Positions 39,101 through 54,100 are shown, counted from the first letter of the stretch. The stretch is DNA of 64,000 bases from Phoronis australis (GCA_002633005.1 NMRA01000029.1:1593796-1657795), one strand, 5' to 3'. The notes: generated from the sequence alone by a model not told the origin. Numbers and translations are program-made.

Positions 39101-42100
39101 CCGAGCCACCATAATATAAAGTCAACGACGGGTATATATGATAGAACGATGCCGGGGAAAATAAAGACAAAACCTAGTTTTGATGCTAAGGGAGTTGTTT
39201 GTCTACATGCATGCCAGCGATTCAGAACGAATGCTACGTGTCGCCTCACGCCTCTGTGAGAAAGAAGATAAATCCTCATCCAAATTCCTTGATTTGATAG
39301 GTAATTTGACATTTCACTGCCTCGATCTCTTTTGTTTAATTTAGTCACAAATTTACCATTGATGCTTCCTAGGTTCGCTTGTTTTGTATCAGGAGCTTTC
39401 GAATTTTCGCCCATTTGAGTTATGCGCATTTATTAGCCTTTAACCTTTTTCTTAGTTCACCCTCTTCGCTGCTGAATAAATGAGTTTGAACCCCCGTCTT
39501 TGTCGATGGTTGACACTGTTGCCAGTCAGCCAGGACAAAGGTGTGATCAGCCACAAAAACTCCTCAGAAATTAAAGGCTGATGACGTGAAATATGCACCA
39601 AAAGCAACCAACAGTATTCGTCTAAGTAAAAAATACACAAGCAACACCCAATAAGATTGAAGTATGACAAATAAAGTTTGGCCTTAACAGACCCGCAAAG
39701 ACAATTTCGAACGGAATGGTATTTTGCCTTGAATAGTCAAGTTTTTGACCAACATGAAGGACAAAAAACGCGAATTCTGTCAACACCAGTCCCCTTATTT
39801 GGGCAAATGTCTGGACTAATGAAAAATCAATCGGACATTCTGAAAATAAATCAGGCCCAGCTCGATGGCAGACGCTTAACAAAATCTTTGAAATAGATAC
39901 CTTAGCAACAATTATTTGAATCAACTCTAGAGAAATGGTTACGTAAACATGCGTTACCTTAACGTCATATTTTAGTTGAAGGAAAATATTGCACGTGGCC
40001 TACCTAGAATTCTATGAAAGGGAAGAGTAAAATAAGAATATTCAATGAAAAGTTATTAATTGATGAACACCAAATTACGCTGTATCTGTTCTCGCTCTTA
40101 CTTCTGGCCACCTACAATCATTCAAATTACTGTGGGTACCAAAACTTTTTTCAAAAATGGATGAAGTCAGCATACGTACGCAACAAATGCTCTTAATGGT
40201 GCAATCGCTGAAATTGTAGGATCTTCCGTGAAGATATACGTCAGACGCTTTTCTCTCGTGACTTTATCTTCAAATTTCATTGATAACTTTGCTGCTTCCT
40301 CTTGCGTCTCAACACCATGTAACAAACACACGGTCCTGTTGTCTGCGCGTCTGAAATACCCAAGTAACAATGGATCACAGTAAATGGCACTTTAAGAACA
40401 TGTATTTGTATCTGTATTTTCATCACGGCTGAAGAACGTTTCCAAAAGTGTAGGCAAACTCCAGTGGCGAATCTTTGATACAGCGAAGCAGACTCACGGA
40501 GTCCCTGAACTTAAGGGAGCTCAACATTGTATCCATCTTTTTGGAATATGCCTTTCATATACCATACATATACACATGTATGTATGTACGCATATAAGTA
40601 TGTATGTATGTTTGTATATATGTGTGTATGTATATATGTATGTATGTATGTATGTACGTATGTATGTATGTATTTATCGTATTGTAGTCGTATGTATTTA
40701 TGGTCGTGACGAGTACATTTAATTCAAACAGCAATAAATATAACAGTGATAAGAAATATAAGTACCCAGCCCAGTTGGTCTTATAAGTCACTTTAACTAC
40801 ACAGCTCAGATGTACCATAAATGCGACAGTTTCTAAGTTCAAAAGCAGACTTGATATATTTGTGGAATTGCCTAAGGAAATACTGAAACAGCAGTTTTAA
40901 CGCATCTAGTCTTCTGAAATCTGCAAAGTTCAGGACTTCAAATGAAACATTATAAAGTAGAATAGAACAGCGTGAGCTAAAAAAGAACAATGAACACAAA
41001 ATGTAGCTCATCCTCCACAGAATCAGTGTCGCAACACAAGCAAAATATTTCTCTTTCTGGAGTGTTTACATAACGACCAGTTCCCAAGTGCAATGGGAGA
41101 TTTCCTGCTCTAAACTGGGTGAAAAGAGACCGCTCAGAACGAGAAAAATTGCGCTTCAGATAAAGTTCACCTAAAAACTCGTGCTTAAATAAAATGTAGG
41201 TTCTTACCTTGGCTTTTGTTACAACAGACTCAGTCCAAACATGCTTCGAGTATTCGAATAGATTTTTTTCTAGCATTTGCTATGTTATAAGTAGCCAAAT
41301 TGTGAAAACAGGATTGTGTGCCAATTTTATAAAAAATGATACCGTCTATCCAACTATTTCTACCAAGAGAGTACTCTCATCGAAATACATTTTTCAATAA
41401 CCTGTCATCACATGTGGTTACTAATTTGTTCCAAAGACGCAACATGTTCAATTAAAATCTGTTTCCGTTCGTGTCCCATCCCATGTCACCACCAACAGCA
41501 TGATCGGCTGTAAATCGGTTGACCCCTTGATAAAAACGTATTAGCTCTGTTTTGAATTATTTCATCATTACTAAAATTTTTGTAACCACAAGCAGATGAC
41601 CTCTAATCCAAATTTGGTGCCTCACGCGAATTAAATAATGTTTTAAATCTTTCGAATTCTACATTCTTTTTATCACGGAATGTTGAGCACATCTTCCCTA
41701 ACGCTCTACCAGAAGCTTTAGATAACGTATTCAAATTTTATTTGAAGTCAAGGTGATAATACAGAATACAGCCTAAATATTTTGTATGAGGATTTAAAAC
41801 ATTACTGATGACGCCGTTTAAAATAAATTCAAAATTGCTTCTAAGCATAGACTTATCTCGAAGATGGACAACGTTAGTTTTTGCATGTTTAAAACCATTC
41901 TCCACTTTTTGAATCACTTGTTTAAAATCTTCAACAAAAACTGCATGTCATTTTCATTTTCAGACAGAAATGCGATATCGTCGGCATAAAGAACTAAAAC
42001 ATTGTTTTTATGTATGTATGAATGTATGTATGTATGTATGTATATGTGCATCTATGTATGTATGTATGTATGTATGTGTATATGTATGCATGTATATGTG

Positions 42101-45100
42101 CATCTATGTATGTGTGTATATATGTGCATGTGTATATGTATGAATGTATGTGTGCGTCTATGTATGTATGTATGTGTATATGTGTATATGTATGTATGCA
42201 TGTATATGTGCATCTATGTATGTATGTATGTATGTATGTATATGTGCATCTATGTATGTATGTATGTATATATGTGTATGTGTATATTTATGAGTGTATG
42301 TATGTATATGTGCATCTATGTATGTTTGTATGTATGTATATATGTGTATATGTATGTATGTATATGTGCATCTATGTGTGTATATATGTGGGTGTATATG
42401 TATGAATGTATATGTGCGTCTATGTATGTATGTATGTGTATATGTGTATATGTATGTATGTATATGTGCATGTATGTGTGTATATATGTGGGTGTATATG
42501 TATGAATGTATATGTGCGTCTATGTATGTATGTATGTGTATATGTATGTATGTATATGTGCATCTATGTATGTTTGTATGTATGTATATATGTGTATATG
42601 TATGTATGCATGTATATGTGTGTATATGTATGTGTTTATGTATGTATATGTGCATCTATGTATGTATGTATGTATGTATGTATATATGTGTATATGTATG
42701 TATGTATATATGTGTATATGTACGTATGTATGTATATATATATATATATGTATGTATGTATGTATGCATGTTTGTGCATCTATGTATGTATGTATATATG
42801 TGTATTTGTATGTATGTATGTATGTATGTATGTGTATATATGTGCATCAATGTATGTATGTGTTTATGTATGTATGTATATATATATATATGTATGTATG
42901 TATGTATCTATGTATGTATGTATGTATGTTTATATGTGTATATGTATGTATGTATGTATATGCGCATCTATGTATGTATATATGTAAATATGTGTATGTG
43001 TATATGTATGTATGTATGTATATGCGCATCTATGTATGTATATATGTAAATATGTGTATGTGTATATGTGTGTATGTATGTATATGCGCATCTATGTATG
43101 TATATATGTAAATATGTGTATGTGTATTTGTATGTATGTATGCATGCATGTATGTGTGCATCTATGTATGTATGTATGTATGTATATATGTCTATATGTA
43201 TGTATGTATGTATGGATGGATGTATATGTGCATCTATGTATGTATGTATGTATGTATATATGTCTACATGTATGCATGTATGTATGCATGTATATGTTCA
43301 TCTATGTATGTATGTATGTATGTATGTATATGTGTTTATATGTATGTATGGATGTAAGTATATATGTATATGTGCATCTATGTATGTATGTATGTAGGTA
43401 TGTATATATTAGTGTATGAGGTCGTTGTAACAGAAATGAGATGAGCTTCCGTCATGCCGTTATAACGGCGAAGAAGACCAGGGACTCATTATCTAAAATA
43501 TTATATAGGTCAAAGTTACTTTTTATTCCACAAATTGGATAGGTCAACTGAAACGTGTGTACCAAGAACGATAATTCGAATTAAGTATCATGAGAATGAT
43601 AAAAAGTCAATAAATTATTTCCAGTTCTTCATAAAACGAAAAGTTCTATCTACGGGAAACCATAAAACTCGATCAAGGGCAAGTTTCAGCTCCAACATTA
43701 CGCTGATTTATTGTGATTCTCGAAAATTGCTTCTCTATACAGCACGCTACGATGTTGATTTTGATGATGTTAAAGAACTTACTCCAATATGTCACATGAA
43801 ACCTCATCTAGTGAAACTTTATTGTCCAACAATGAACCTGTTTCGAGACTCTCGCCGGTTATCGTTATTCGGGTTCCGCCTGACTTTGGTCCACGTTTAG
43901 GCGTTACATCGAAGATGATGGGATTCTTCAAGGGTAAACATTATCATTGAGTTCATTGAGAAGATAAGTAGCAGACAACTATATCACAATACTACTGATA
44001 GCTAATCCAGTGTCATTAGATAGTATGCCATCACATAGGAATTATTTTATGGCAATGCAAAACATTTGAATGCGTAAATTTACATGTACTGATACGCCGT
44101 AAAATGTAACAATTTCGTAAAATGCAATTTGAAATTTTCGGAGGTAACAACTTCCTTTATCAACAAAAACAGAAATAAAGTAAAATCAAACACAAAATGA
44201 CAATTGACATATAAGATATGGTGTAATGAAAATGATACATTTTTGCGTAAAAAATTCAATGACATATTTTAAGAAGTTTTTATGTTCAATCCATGAGGTT
44301 CTATTGTATTCAGTTTGTCTATCCAATATTGTTCTCTTTTAAGTCTGTGAGGGGTACTGGGGTGTTGGAGTTTTTCTATTATTTGTACAGAAAGATCTTG
44401 AATATTATGGTTTTTGGAATTNNNNNNNNNNNNNNNNNNNNNNNNNNNNNNNNNNNNNNNNNNNNNNNNNNNNNNNNNNNNNNNNNNNNNNNNNNNNNNN
44501 NNNNNNNNNNNNNNNNNNNNNNNNNNNNNNNNNNNNNNNNNNNNNNNNNNNNNNNNNNNNNNNNNNNNNNNNNNNNNNNNNNNNNNNNNNNNNNNNNNNN
44601 NNNNCTTCTTAAAATATGTCATTGAATCTTTTACGCAAAAATGTATCATTTTCATTACACCATATCTTATATGTCAATTGTCATTTTGTGTTTGATTTTA
44701 CTTTATTTCTGTTTTTGTTGATAAAGGAAGTTGTTACCTCCGAAAATTTCAAATTTCAGTTGATCCATTCTTGTTGTTTTATTTACCGATTTATATTCTT
44801 CATTTCATGAAACAATAGTATCCTTGGGAGGATCTGGATCGCCTTATTTAGTTTCAGATATATTCTCTACGTAAAATGCAACAAGAGTTACATTTTACGT
44901 CATGGTTACGTTTTAAGTTGCTAGGCCTCCCCTAAAATGTGACAAGTCGTTACATTTTATGTACTTGTTACGCTTTATGTCGAATACACTCGCGAGAAAT
45001 GTGCTGTGCTTGCCGAGAGTTAAAAAATAATCAATTTGTGAAGTTGGCGAAGGTCTAAACAAGATTTTTTAACACATCCTTCTCGTTTCCGAAAAGTAAG

Positions 45101-48100
45101 CCTACTGTGCACCCAAAATATCCTTAAGATTGAATCTAGGGACACCTTTGAAATCATTTTGAAGTAGCACTTGTTGTCCACTAACGGAAACCCGGTGAAA
45201 GCATTGAACCATAAATGAGATGTTTGAGGACCAGGATGTATTAGCACTTTGCTAAGCACGTATTGTGTACATGTACGTGTACATGTACATTGCACTGTGT
45301 CCTCCTAAATAAATTCAATAACAATAGCAATAATAGAATGATAATAATAATACTAATAATAGTCGTAATAGTAGTAATAGTAATAGTAATAGCAATAGTA
45401 ATAGTAACGATAATGGTTTGCCAAATTCATGCCGTGTCATCCCGGAGGGTGTTTCTAAAGAATAGGTATACGAAAAGTGCAACCTAAAAGAGTGTTTTTT
45501 GCATCAAAAATACTTTCCAAAATAGCACCATTTTCGACGAAATACTATCTAAAATGGTACCTTTTTGAATTGTGTGCGAAAAGTGAATTTTTACACAAAG
45601 TTACTCTATAAATGGGTCACGTTTTGCCCGAGCCCACAATCTATATGGGTAGGTATACCAATTTTTGCACAGCACCCCTCGTTCCAAAATACTCCAATAC
45701 CCCTGGCAGTGTCAGATGTCACTTGTTTGTGATTTTGGTCATTTGCTTCGTGGTATGACGTTGGTTTCGTAAAATGTAACAATGCTACATTTCTCGCATG
45801 CGCATTTGACGTAAATTGTAACAGTTACGTGAAATGTAACAGCATGCTATATTTTAGAAGAGGTCCAGCTACGTAAAATGTAACAGCTGTTACATTTACG
45901 GCATATCAATGCACACAATTCCTGGGATAGAAATATCATGATGTTTCTTTTTTATGTTTTTATATTATGGCTCTCACCTGGATGGAAACTCTTCGTCTCA
46001 CCCTTATAAGCGTTGGAATGCCTTTGGAAACAATCACCATACCCGAACTCAACTTTGTATTGTCAGTGTATCTTAATTGGACAGTACAAGTAATTAACAG
46101 AAAATAAAACGTCACAATTATACTTAAGAACAAAGGCATTCTTTTAATGTGTTTCAATTGATTAACTTAGTGTTTGGTTCACAAATGATGACCAATTTAC
46201 AAAGTGTGTATTATAACAACCGAAGAATGCAAGATGCTTGCAGACGACACTGGATCCATGTGCATTCCAACAACAAAATATATATACTCGGGAACCCAAT
46301 GGTCGTCCGCCTAAGCATAAAACCGGCTTGTTGCCGTACTCACCCTATTATTCCACTTCAAAGTTATGCTCTGCATAGAACTTGATTTGACTCTCACAAA
46401 TCCATAGTATTAGTTGATTCAAAAGTTTTCTTTTATTTATGCTGAGTTGTTTGAACTGTGCATTGCTTTTCGGCAGCCATTTTATAATGACTCCCATGGT
46501 CGTCATATACTGCCGCCTTTTGAAAGAAAAGAAAACCACACAGAAAAAGGCCAAGAAAATAGTGGAAAGTGGTTTACAGCAATTCTACTTCAACCACAAA
46601 CTGTTTTACTAGTATGATATCAATTTTTAAATTGATTAAAATTGATTTAGAATTTCAGTTCTGGAAAAATAAATCGCAATTGTTTTATTCCAGATAGACC
46701 TTACTTATTTTGTATTTGTGAGCTCTTTATTTGACTTTTTTGCTCTTGTTGTTCTTAATAGTACCACTTATCTATGCTGTCTTTCTTTTTCTTTTCAGTT
46801 TCTCTTCATTCTCTGTTAACGCCTTGTCAGCCAAAACACAAAATGTAACCCTTTGAGACTTTGTCGGCGCAAGTTGATCATTGAACCTGTTGTTCTAATT
46901 GTTCTAATAAATTACCCAATATGGTATTGTTTGATTATTTTTTCTCACCTTTAACAGGCTTCTGAAATCATAAATAAATAAATAAATACCCAAGTTGCAT
47001 TTGCATTTTATTGCTCAATCTCTTCTTTATTTTTGATTATGTCATGCTGTGTTGTATGCAGTAACAATGCAATATAGTGAAATAAAGTCAATGTTTTACT
47101 TTTTTGGTGGCTATTCTCTATCAGTTCAAGTATTTTAATTTTCTTCAAATAAATTCAAAATGCTTTAACCAAAATTTTTCACATAAATGTTGAGCTCAGT
47201 ACTTTGTTTTGCAATAAAAAAACAAGTGGACAATATTTTGATGACCAAGGCATGGGCCGAAACTGTTAAGCACCCAGCGTGTTCCATTTGTCTGCTGTGT
47301 TTTTCCTTTGGCCTAACAGGTGTCGGTCAGTGCCTGGGACAAACAGATACATTGCATAAACAATCCCTGAGTTGTTTTTTGTTCCGTCTGAAGAAAATTT
47401 AATTTCGAAAATATCTTCTGAAAATGAACAAAAAAGTGCATTAGTAAAATCTACAAGTTTTTAAGTGATCTCAAAAAAGCAGTCGGTAAATGCATTAATT
47501 TTAGTCTCGGTTCTTCCATGCGTGTTTCTACCGAGAAGTTAGTACCTAACGTGCAGACGAGCACTCCAAATTGGAACGCTAAGTCCCGCGTGGCTGCGCT
47601 GCACGCGAAAGAAGATGGCGGACGACCTTTGGAGCCTGACGACGATAGGTATCCGGACTATATAACGGGTAAATCGCAAAAAACTAATGCTCACTGATCT
47701 ATGCTTCGGCGAATATGACTAAACAACGCATCGAAAACTTCAACACGTCATGTAGAAGATGACTAAAACTTTGAACTGATTGCACAACTGGTACAAACTA
47801 TTAAAAACATTGTGTTTGAGGAGGTGGTCCTTCGTGTCAAATATATAATTGTCAGATAGTCAATTAACGATCTTTTTATATATACGCTTCACTTACGCAT
47901 CCAGTCATGCTTCTTAGTGTTCACATAAGAATGGACCGTTTGTGTGACCTGGTTAACAACAGTTTGTGCCATCCGACAACTTATGCTAACGAGTTCACTG
48001 CACTAAAAAGTTTAGATGGATATAGTGAAAAGCAATTTTTCCTCGCACATCGTTTCATTCTACATGCTTTGTTTTGTGGCGTAGACTGAGGAATAATTTT

Positions 48101-51100
48101 CGTTTTCTAAGTTTGTTTGTCCATATCCCACCGCCATGTTACCTTGTATTCAAAACTAGAGCTGAACGTTCCAGTAACACCATCCACTTCAACCTTTATT
48201 TCACCAGCACCAGCTTTTGCACGTTGCCCAGATTGGCATACGATCTTTCTGGAAACTACGTAGCCTTCATCTATGCTTTCGCACGTAACCCCAGCCAGAC
48301 TTACTGCACGCTTTACACTTTCTGAACTGTATCCTAGGTTTTGACCATTTAGAGTTACAGTGGCGCCTCCTTCCACAGTGGTGTTCAGAGGAACTACCTA
48401 CGGGTAGTCAAAGTACGACCTCTAAGCATAGAAAAAATGTGAAGATTGTCGGAATAAGAAATACAAGCATCTACCTGTGTCATTTTCGACAACAGCAAGC
48501 ATACAATTTGAATGTGCTTAAAGAGGTTTACTTCCTTCCTACACAACCAAAGCTTCTATTGGTGATTTTCGCCATTGACGATATCGCCAAAATTAGGTTG
48601 CTTAACATCAATCGCAGGTGATCTTTCATTTCCTTTAAGTACTATCAAACAAATGCTAGTATTGCAAGACAGCGTTGAGGCTGACTTGTCTGCATTAGTA
48701 AGTCTGTTGCCGATTTTTCATTGTCAGGTCTTACGTGTAAGTAAGAAGGGAATATACCTTTAGATTGGTTTGAAAAAGAGATTATTGTTCAAGCCCGCAT
48801 TACATCACAAAATCAACTTTTGGGTTAGACCACTTACCGCGATGAATTTGGTCTCAAAGTGTTCCTTTGTGAACCTTAAGGTAATTTCAAAGCTTCAAAA
48901 ACACCGGCAGTTCGTACACGTAAAGCCTAGTTGCGTACAATCGGCCTCAAAACTGAACACAAACAGTTCAGTATAAACTGGTAACCAACAACTGAGAGCA
49001 ACTGATTGAATCTGATCAGTTTGAGAGTCTGGCCGATGTGCTCTTCTTACCACAGCGTACAGCTGATCACTCAGTTGCTGTTGCACATGTTCTACTTTTT
49101 CAACGACCATTTGATGGTCATGTGACCTAATTTTACTCTAAAACATAACAAAATGGCGAGCGGTTGGACTGATTCTGCAGACGATGCTCTCGTTGAAATG
49201 TGGCGCGAGAGACCGTGTCTTTTCGACACAAACATCAAAGGCTACTCCAACAGGGACACAAGAAAAGTGACCATGTTCAGCTGACTAAAAGGCAAAAATC
49301 GCATTGGGCGTTTTACTCTCATAAAATCCGGGGATCTCGTAATATTCCTTGCCATGACTGATGACATAAAAACGTTTCACAGTTTATTACAAGGGTCTCG
49401 TAGCTTACTCTTTAATGGTTACAACTCAGTCACTGCCAGTCGTGTTCGATGAGTGCGCAAATGTGACTTGGGGGGTAACCAACCTCCCGTTCAGTAACGT
49501 CGCTAAGACCTCACTGAAAACCAAGACTTCGCGAGATTACGCGAGATTTTGCCGTGTGTTTCAAATGAGAACACGTGACTTTGGCTAGATTTTAGCTATG
49601 TCCTATCGTAAGTCCTAGCGTTACTGAACGTGCGATAGGACTGCCTAGCTTCTCGCAATCGCTAAATTTCCGTTGTACCCGTGGTTAGAAACTGACATGT
49701 GCGGAGTCTGCCAGTTGCCTTGTCGATGTATGCTTAGCTTAAGCGCTTGAGCTCTCGTTAGTTGGCTATAAATTGACGTATGCACCGAGATCATGGCAAC
49801 TGGGAATAACGAGATATCGGGTCTTTGCAAACACAGAAAACACATCTTTTCAGTAGTAACAAATTGAGAACAATTTTATTGCGCCATTTAGTATTCAAGA
49901 GCAACAGTTGTTTTTTAACAACGGATTTACAAGTGTTTTAAATATTGTCCTAGCAATAAATCCTTACGGAAAAATGGTGACTGAGGATGCTCCTGCTTGA
50001 AAGTGGTGACGAAGAAATGTGCATCACATCTATGTATTATCATACATGAATACACTAGACTTCTATGATGTACATGTATACAAGCAGGCTTGCGGTTTAA
50101 GACAACACGCGTTCTTGTTAAGACACACAATGTAATAACTGACCGATAAGCTCATTGCGCTAATGCGAGAACACGTGCATACATAAACATAGAAGGGCCC
50201 TCTATTCCTCAAGTTTGTGGTCGAATATCCGCTCCTCTATCCTGTGAAGCATATTTTGAAAAAATTCAAACGAAATTCCCTTCACCGACCCTAATTAAAA
50301 TTTGACTTCAGTGATTAAAAATTCTACTCATGGCTGAAATCTGTTCTGCAAAAGGTCAGACTTGGCTAATTCAGGCAGACAAAGACTATCACCGGAGGCT
50401 GGAATAGTGGTGAGAGAGGGCTCTGACAAAACTTTCATTACTTCATGGAATAAATGTATATTGCGAGAACGTGTTAATCTGTTCTCTCGCACTGACCATT
50501 CATTAGCTTTTACACAGTGTGCCAACACAGGAGTGCCTGTTGCTCCGGAATCTGGGGAAGATAAAATCAGCAGAAGTCATTGTTGCCGTCACTTTTAGGC
50601 TATTTGTATTCTGGCAACTTACATAAACGTTTTTCATGTATGCACATCAATAGCTATTAAACGCTAAACGTTATTTCATGATATTGTAGCCATTATCTCA
50701 CCGTGTTGATAATGATGTGTTGGCAAGGATTTCTATCACCCGATGGTGTATAAACACAATTGCCATTCCACGCGCACAGATACGACTCCGTTACGTTGTG
50801 ACATAACCCACATTCTTGTCCTAGTAGGGGGCATTTGTACATTTCAGCTGCAAAACAGACAGGTGTTATGACGTTACGATATTTAGTTGTGAAGTGTATG
50901 GCATAATTGTGAAATACACATAAATGTCACGTTATATATTATTATTCTTATTATTATCACTATTACTATTATTACTATCATTGTTACCATTACCATTACT
51001 ATAGTTATTGTAATACTATCATTAGTGTTATTAGTGTTATTCTTATTGTTGTTGCTTTAGTTTGACATTTTACTTTTATTTGATTGACTTTAAAACGTCA

Positions 51101-54100
51101 AAATGTTAGTATACTGTACAAGGCCAGGACAGCATGGCGCCTTTTCAGTAATGTGTAGCATAGTTTCCTGTAACGTGTGGCGTTAGAAAAATCCAACGAA
51201 AGTGTCATGTGACTTCTTCGGTGAATACTGACTCAGAAACGATTGGACCCAGAGGCTTTGTAAGATAACCAATTTTCTTAGATACCACAGTTGCTGCATA
51301 TTTGTCTTATCTTCTGAATCATATTTTCTTATTTCAAGAGCCCTTCTTTTGGAGAAAAGACCTGACGATAGAATCACTCTCCTGTTATTTTATAATTATT
51401 GTTAATCCTGTCATACTAAGGTCCAAATTTGAATGCATGCTAACACATGCAAGATCATTTGTATATGATTTGAAATACTCACCAGAAACTTTATTGTCAA
51501 TTTCAAAGAGTCCATTCCATACAAGGGATATTTCAACTTGTTTTCGCTCCAGACTTTGGGGATAGGAGTACTGAAACAAAAATCAGAAAATGTCCTTGTA
51601 ATTTGAAGGCCCTCTTTTTGAAAATTACTAAAACAAAATCTCAGTCGTTTTATGTAAAGCCAAAAGGCATTGTCGGTTCCAGTTGTCAGTGGGAGCGATG
51701 CGTATTTTTATTCAGCTCAAATCAGTTTCAACCAATTGCAGTACTCAAGCCATTCGATTTCTTTTAGTAACAGCGTCGACCGGTAGGAGCACTAGCACGT
51801 GCACAGCAAAGCGCATCATTTCCAGACATTCATGCCCCACTAGACACGCAACGGCGTTCAACACCTTACTTGCGTGTCTTTTGGAGGTTTTTCGGAGGTT
51901 TTTCAAAAAGAGCTCGAGAACCTAGCTGGAATTCATACGGGTGGGTGCTTTTTTGTTTAAGTAATCAGGCGCAGGCTTCAAAATCAGTCGAGATACAGGC
52001 TAGGACAACGAACGTATAAACTGTTTGACTTCATGAACGGTCATAAAAAGAAAACTGGACTCGTTTGATACTAATGTACATTGGGGACCTATAAATGCGT
52101 GGTATCTCAAGTCCTGAAAAGGTGCATCATTTTACAACACTGAGTGACAATAGTTGCCCCAAGTGTTTGTGCAGGCTATCGCAAAAAGAACCCATACTAT
52201 AAATAGAATTTTAAGATTTGGCCAGTACATGGACAACTTTTCGACACGAGTCAGTTTGCTTTGAGTTAGTTGTTCCTTCCAAAACAACGAGAGTTATTAA
52301 TTTTTCATAAAAATGCGGCTTTGGCTTTGTGGATCTCTCCATTTTTTAGTCTTTTGTTAGCACCAAGTTCTGAATCACGAAAATCATGAACTCATCCATG
52401 TCTAGTCACGTCTTGTTTTAAATTACCTGTGTATTTTCAAGGCACTCGGCAATGTCACCCGTAATTCTGGCGCTTGTTGTGAATATGAGGTCATCCACTT
52501 TTACCTTGCACTCATAGACAGTTTGGCTGTCCTACAAAAATTCCATAATGCGTACATATTAGCTCCTTAACACACAGTTTACTGGGAAACTGTGACATTC
52601 CGATGTCAAGTTTGCCATTGACACCTACAAAAGTAAAGCCGCTGTGAATCCTCATTTTGTAAAAAGCTAACTTTTAATTTATATAATTGGGTTCAAATTG
52701 TTGAAATGTTTGCTTTCTGAGCTTACAAAGAACTGAGTCTTTGCTACTGCTTGAGATCAGGCAGTCGAAAGTCACTAATGCGGCAAGACATTTTCGCTTG
52801 ACATCTTTAATATTTTCGGTGCATGGTTCGCTGCCAAAATTGTATTGGGGTTGAGCAGGCCAGACATAGGTCGGACCGATTGTACACAACACCTGATCGG
52901 AAACCCATGAGATATATCTCTTACGTATATAACTGCAGTCATTTAACTTTTCCTGAGAAAGGTTGCAGACGTCGTAGCCGCGTAGGCTATATTCTTCTGC
53001 CACTGATGATTAGCATTTGAACCAAGTTCCTGTCCGCAGACCGTCAGCGTCCCCCAGAGCAAGGTTACACCGCACACGTTGCTTCGTCAAACCGTGTGTA
53101 AGACCTCAAATGGCCAGACGTAGGCTCGTAACTGGATAAAGCTCATCCTAGTGCATGCTTGCCTATAATCTATGTTGACACTTAGCATTTGGTCCAAGAT
53201 GCTGTCTTCACATAAAAGGTCCAGAACGATCACCGTTTGAGCTTGTTTTGTCATCTCGATTCACTTAATTCTATTGAATAACTCAAATTTTTTCCTTACT
53301 CACCAATCACTTCATAACCGCAATTTCGCTGGTGTAGGCGACTGCGATCACGACCGTATCTGAGGAACGTTCGATTTCACTTGCGTGATTTCATGTAATA
53401 TTGCGATTCTTGCATCTATATGTATGCAACAAACGAAATACCCAGCAAGTTAGTTGTTCCCGTTTCTGGTCATTTTATATTGGACTTGCAGTTCCAAAAT
53501 TTCTTTTACCGAACTGAGTAGGTTTAAATTAGTTGGCCAAGGGTAAATGAATTAACTCAAAATTTAATTGTTTACGCAGAAGGCAGGTGGGCATACACAT
53601 CAATTTTAAATGGCTTCAAATACAGTCAGAATAAACATTGATTAAGTAATTAGTAAGAATAGATCCATTTTAAGTAGCCCAAAATTTGTGCATATGTACT
53701 TTTAAATCATGGGGTCAGACTTGTTGACATGTACTTTAACGTCAAAATCTATTTTTAAGTGGTGTTTGCAACTTCGGGCTCTGGGTTCAAAGTACTGTAG
53801 AGATTCTAGAAAATTCTGAGAACAAACTGTAACAGCCAATGATATGATTGGATATGATCATGTGGTTTTTATTAACTAATCACTAAATAAGTAGAATATT
53901 ATAATATGAGCTTTAAAGTCAACAAGATATTCAGATGCGCTATAGTGGATGAAGCATAAAGACTTGCTACAGTCTACAGAGAAAATTGTACAACAGAGCC
54001 ATCTTGTGGAAGATTCTAGAAAGGATCTTGGCAAGAGCAAGGGTTAGGAGGCACTGGACAGTTCTCACGGTGATTTGCCTATCAAAACACACGTCAATGG

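Larger units (their letters stand above)
44097..45908. repeat. Cluster of direct and inverted CGTAAAATGTAAC motifs
   Basis: Variants of 'cgtaaaatgtaac' and its complement 'gttacattttacg' occur about a dozen times in three groups, 44097-44125, 44868-44982 and 45766-45908. Several are paired as near-perfect hairpins, for example 'cgtaaaatgtaacagctgttacatttacg' by position 45877-45902. They surround the Penelope-like fragment. Confidence 0.75.

Noticed and set aside
42002-43419. Many long open frames on both strands (up to 251 codons)
   Set aside because: They are translations of the TATG array (M-Y-V-C or H-I-Y-T repeats) with no stops by composition.
43535-43900. 121-codon plus-strand frame
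   Set aside because: Overlaps plexin 2 exon j in antisense and has no motif of its own.
45978-46063. Minus-strand candidate plexin exon (reads [10 protein letters not shown]...RVSIQ, followed by a good donor)
   Set aside because: It looked like an IPT start, but its acceptor needs phase 2 while the preceding exon ends in phase 0. The exon at 43783-43925 joins 48143 and 40350 in frame and has a true IPT sequence.
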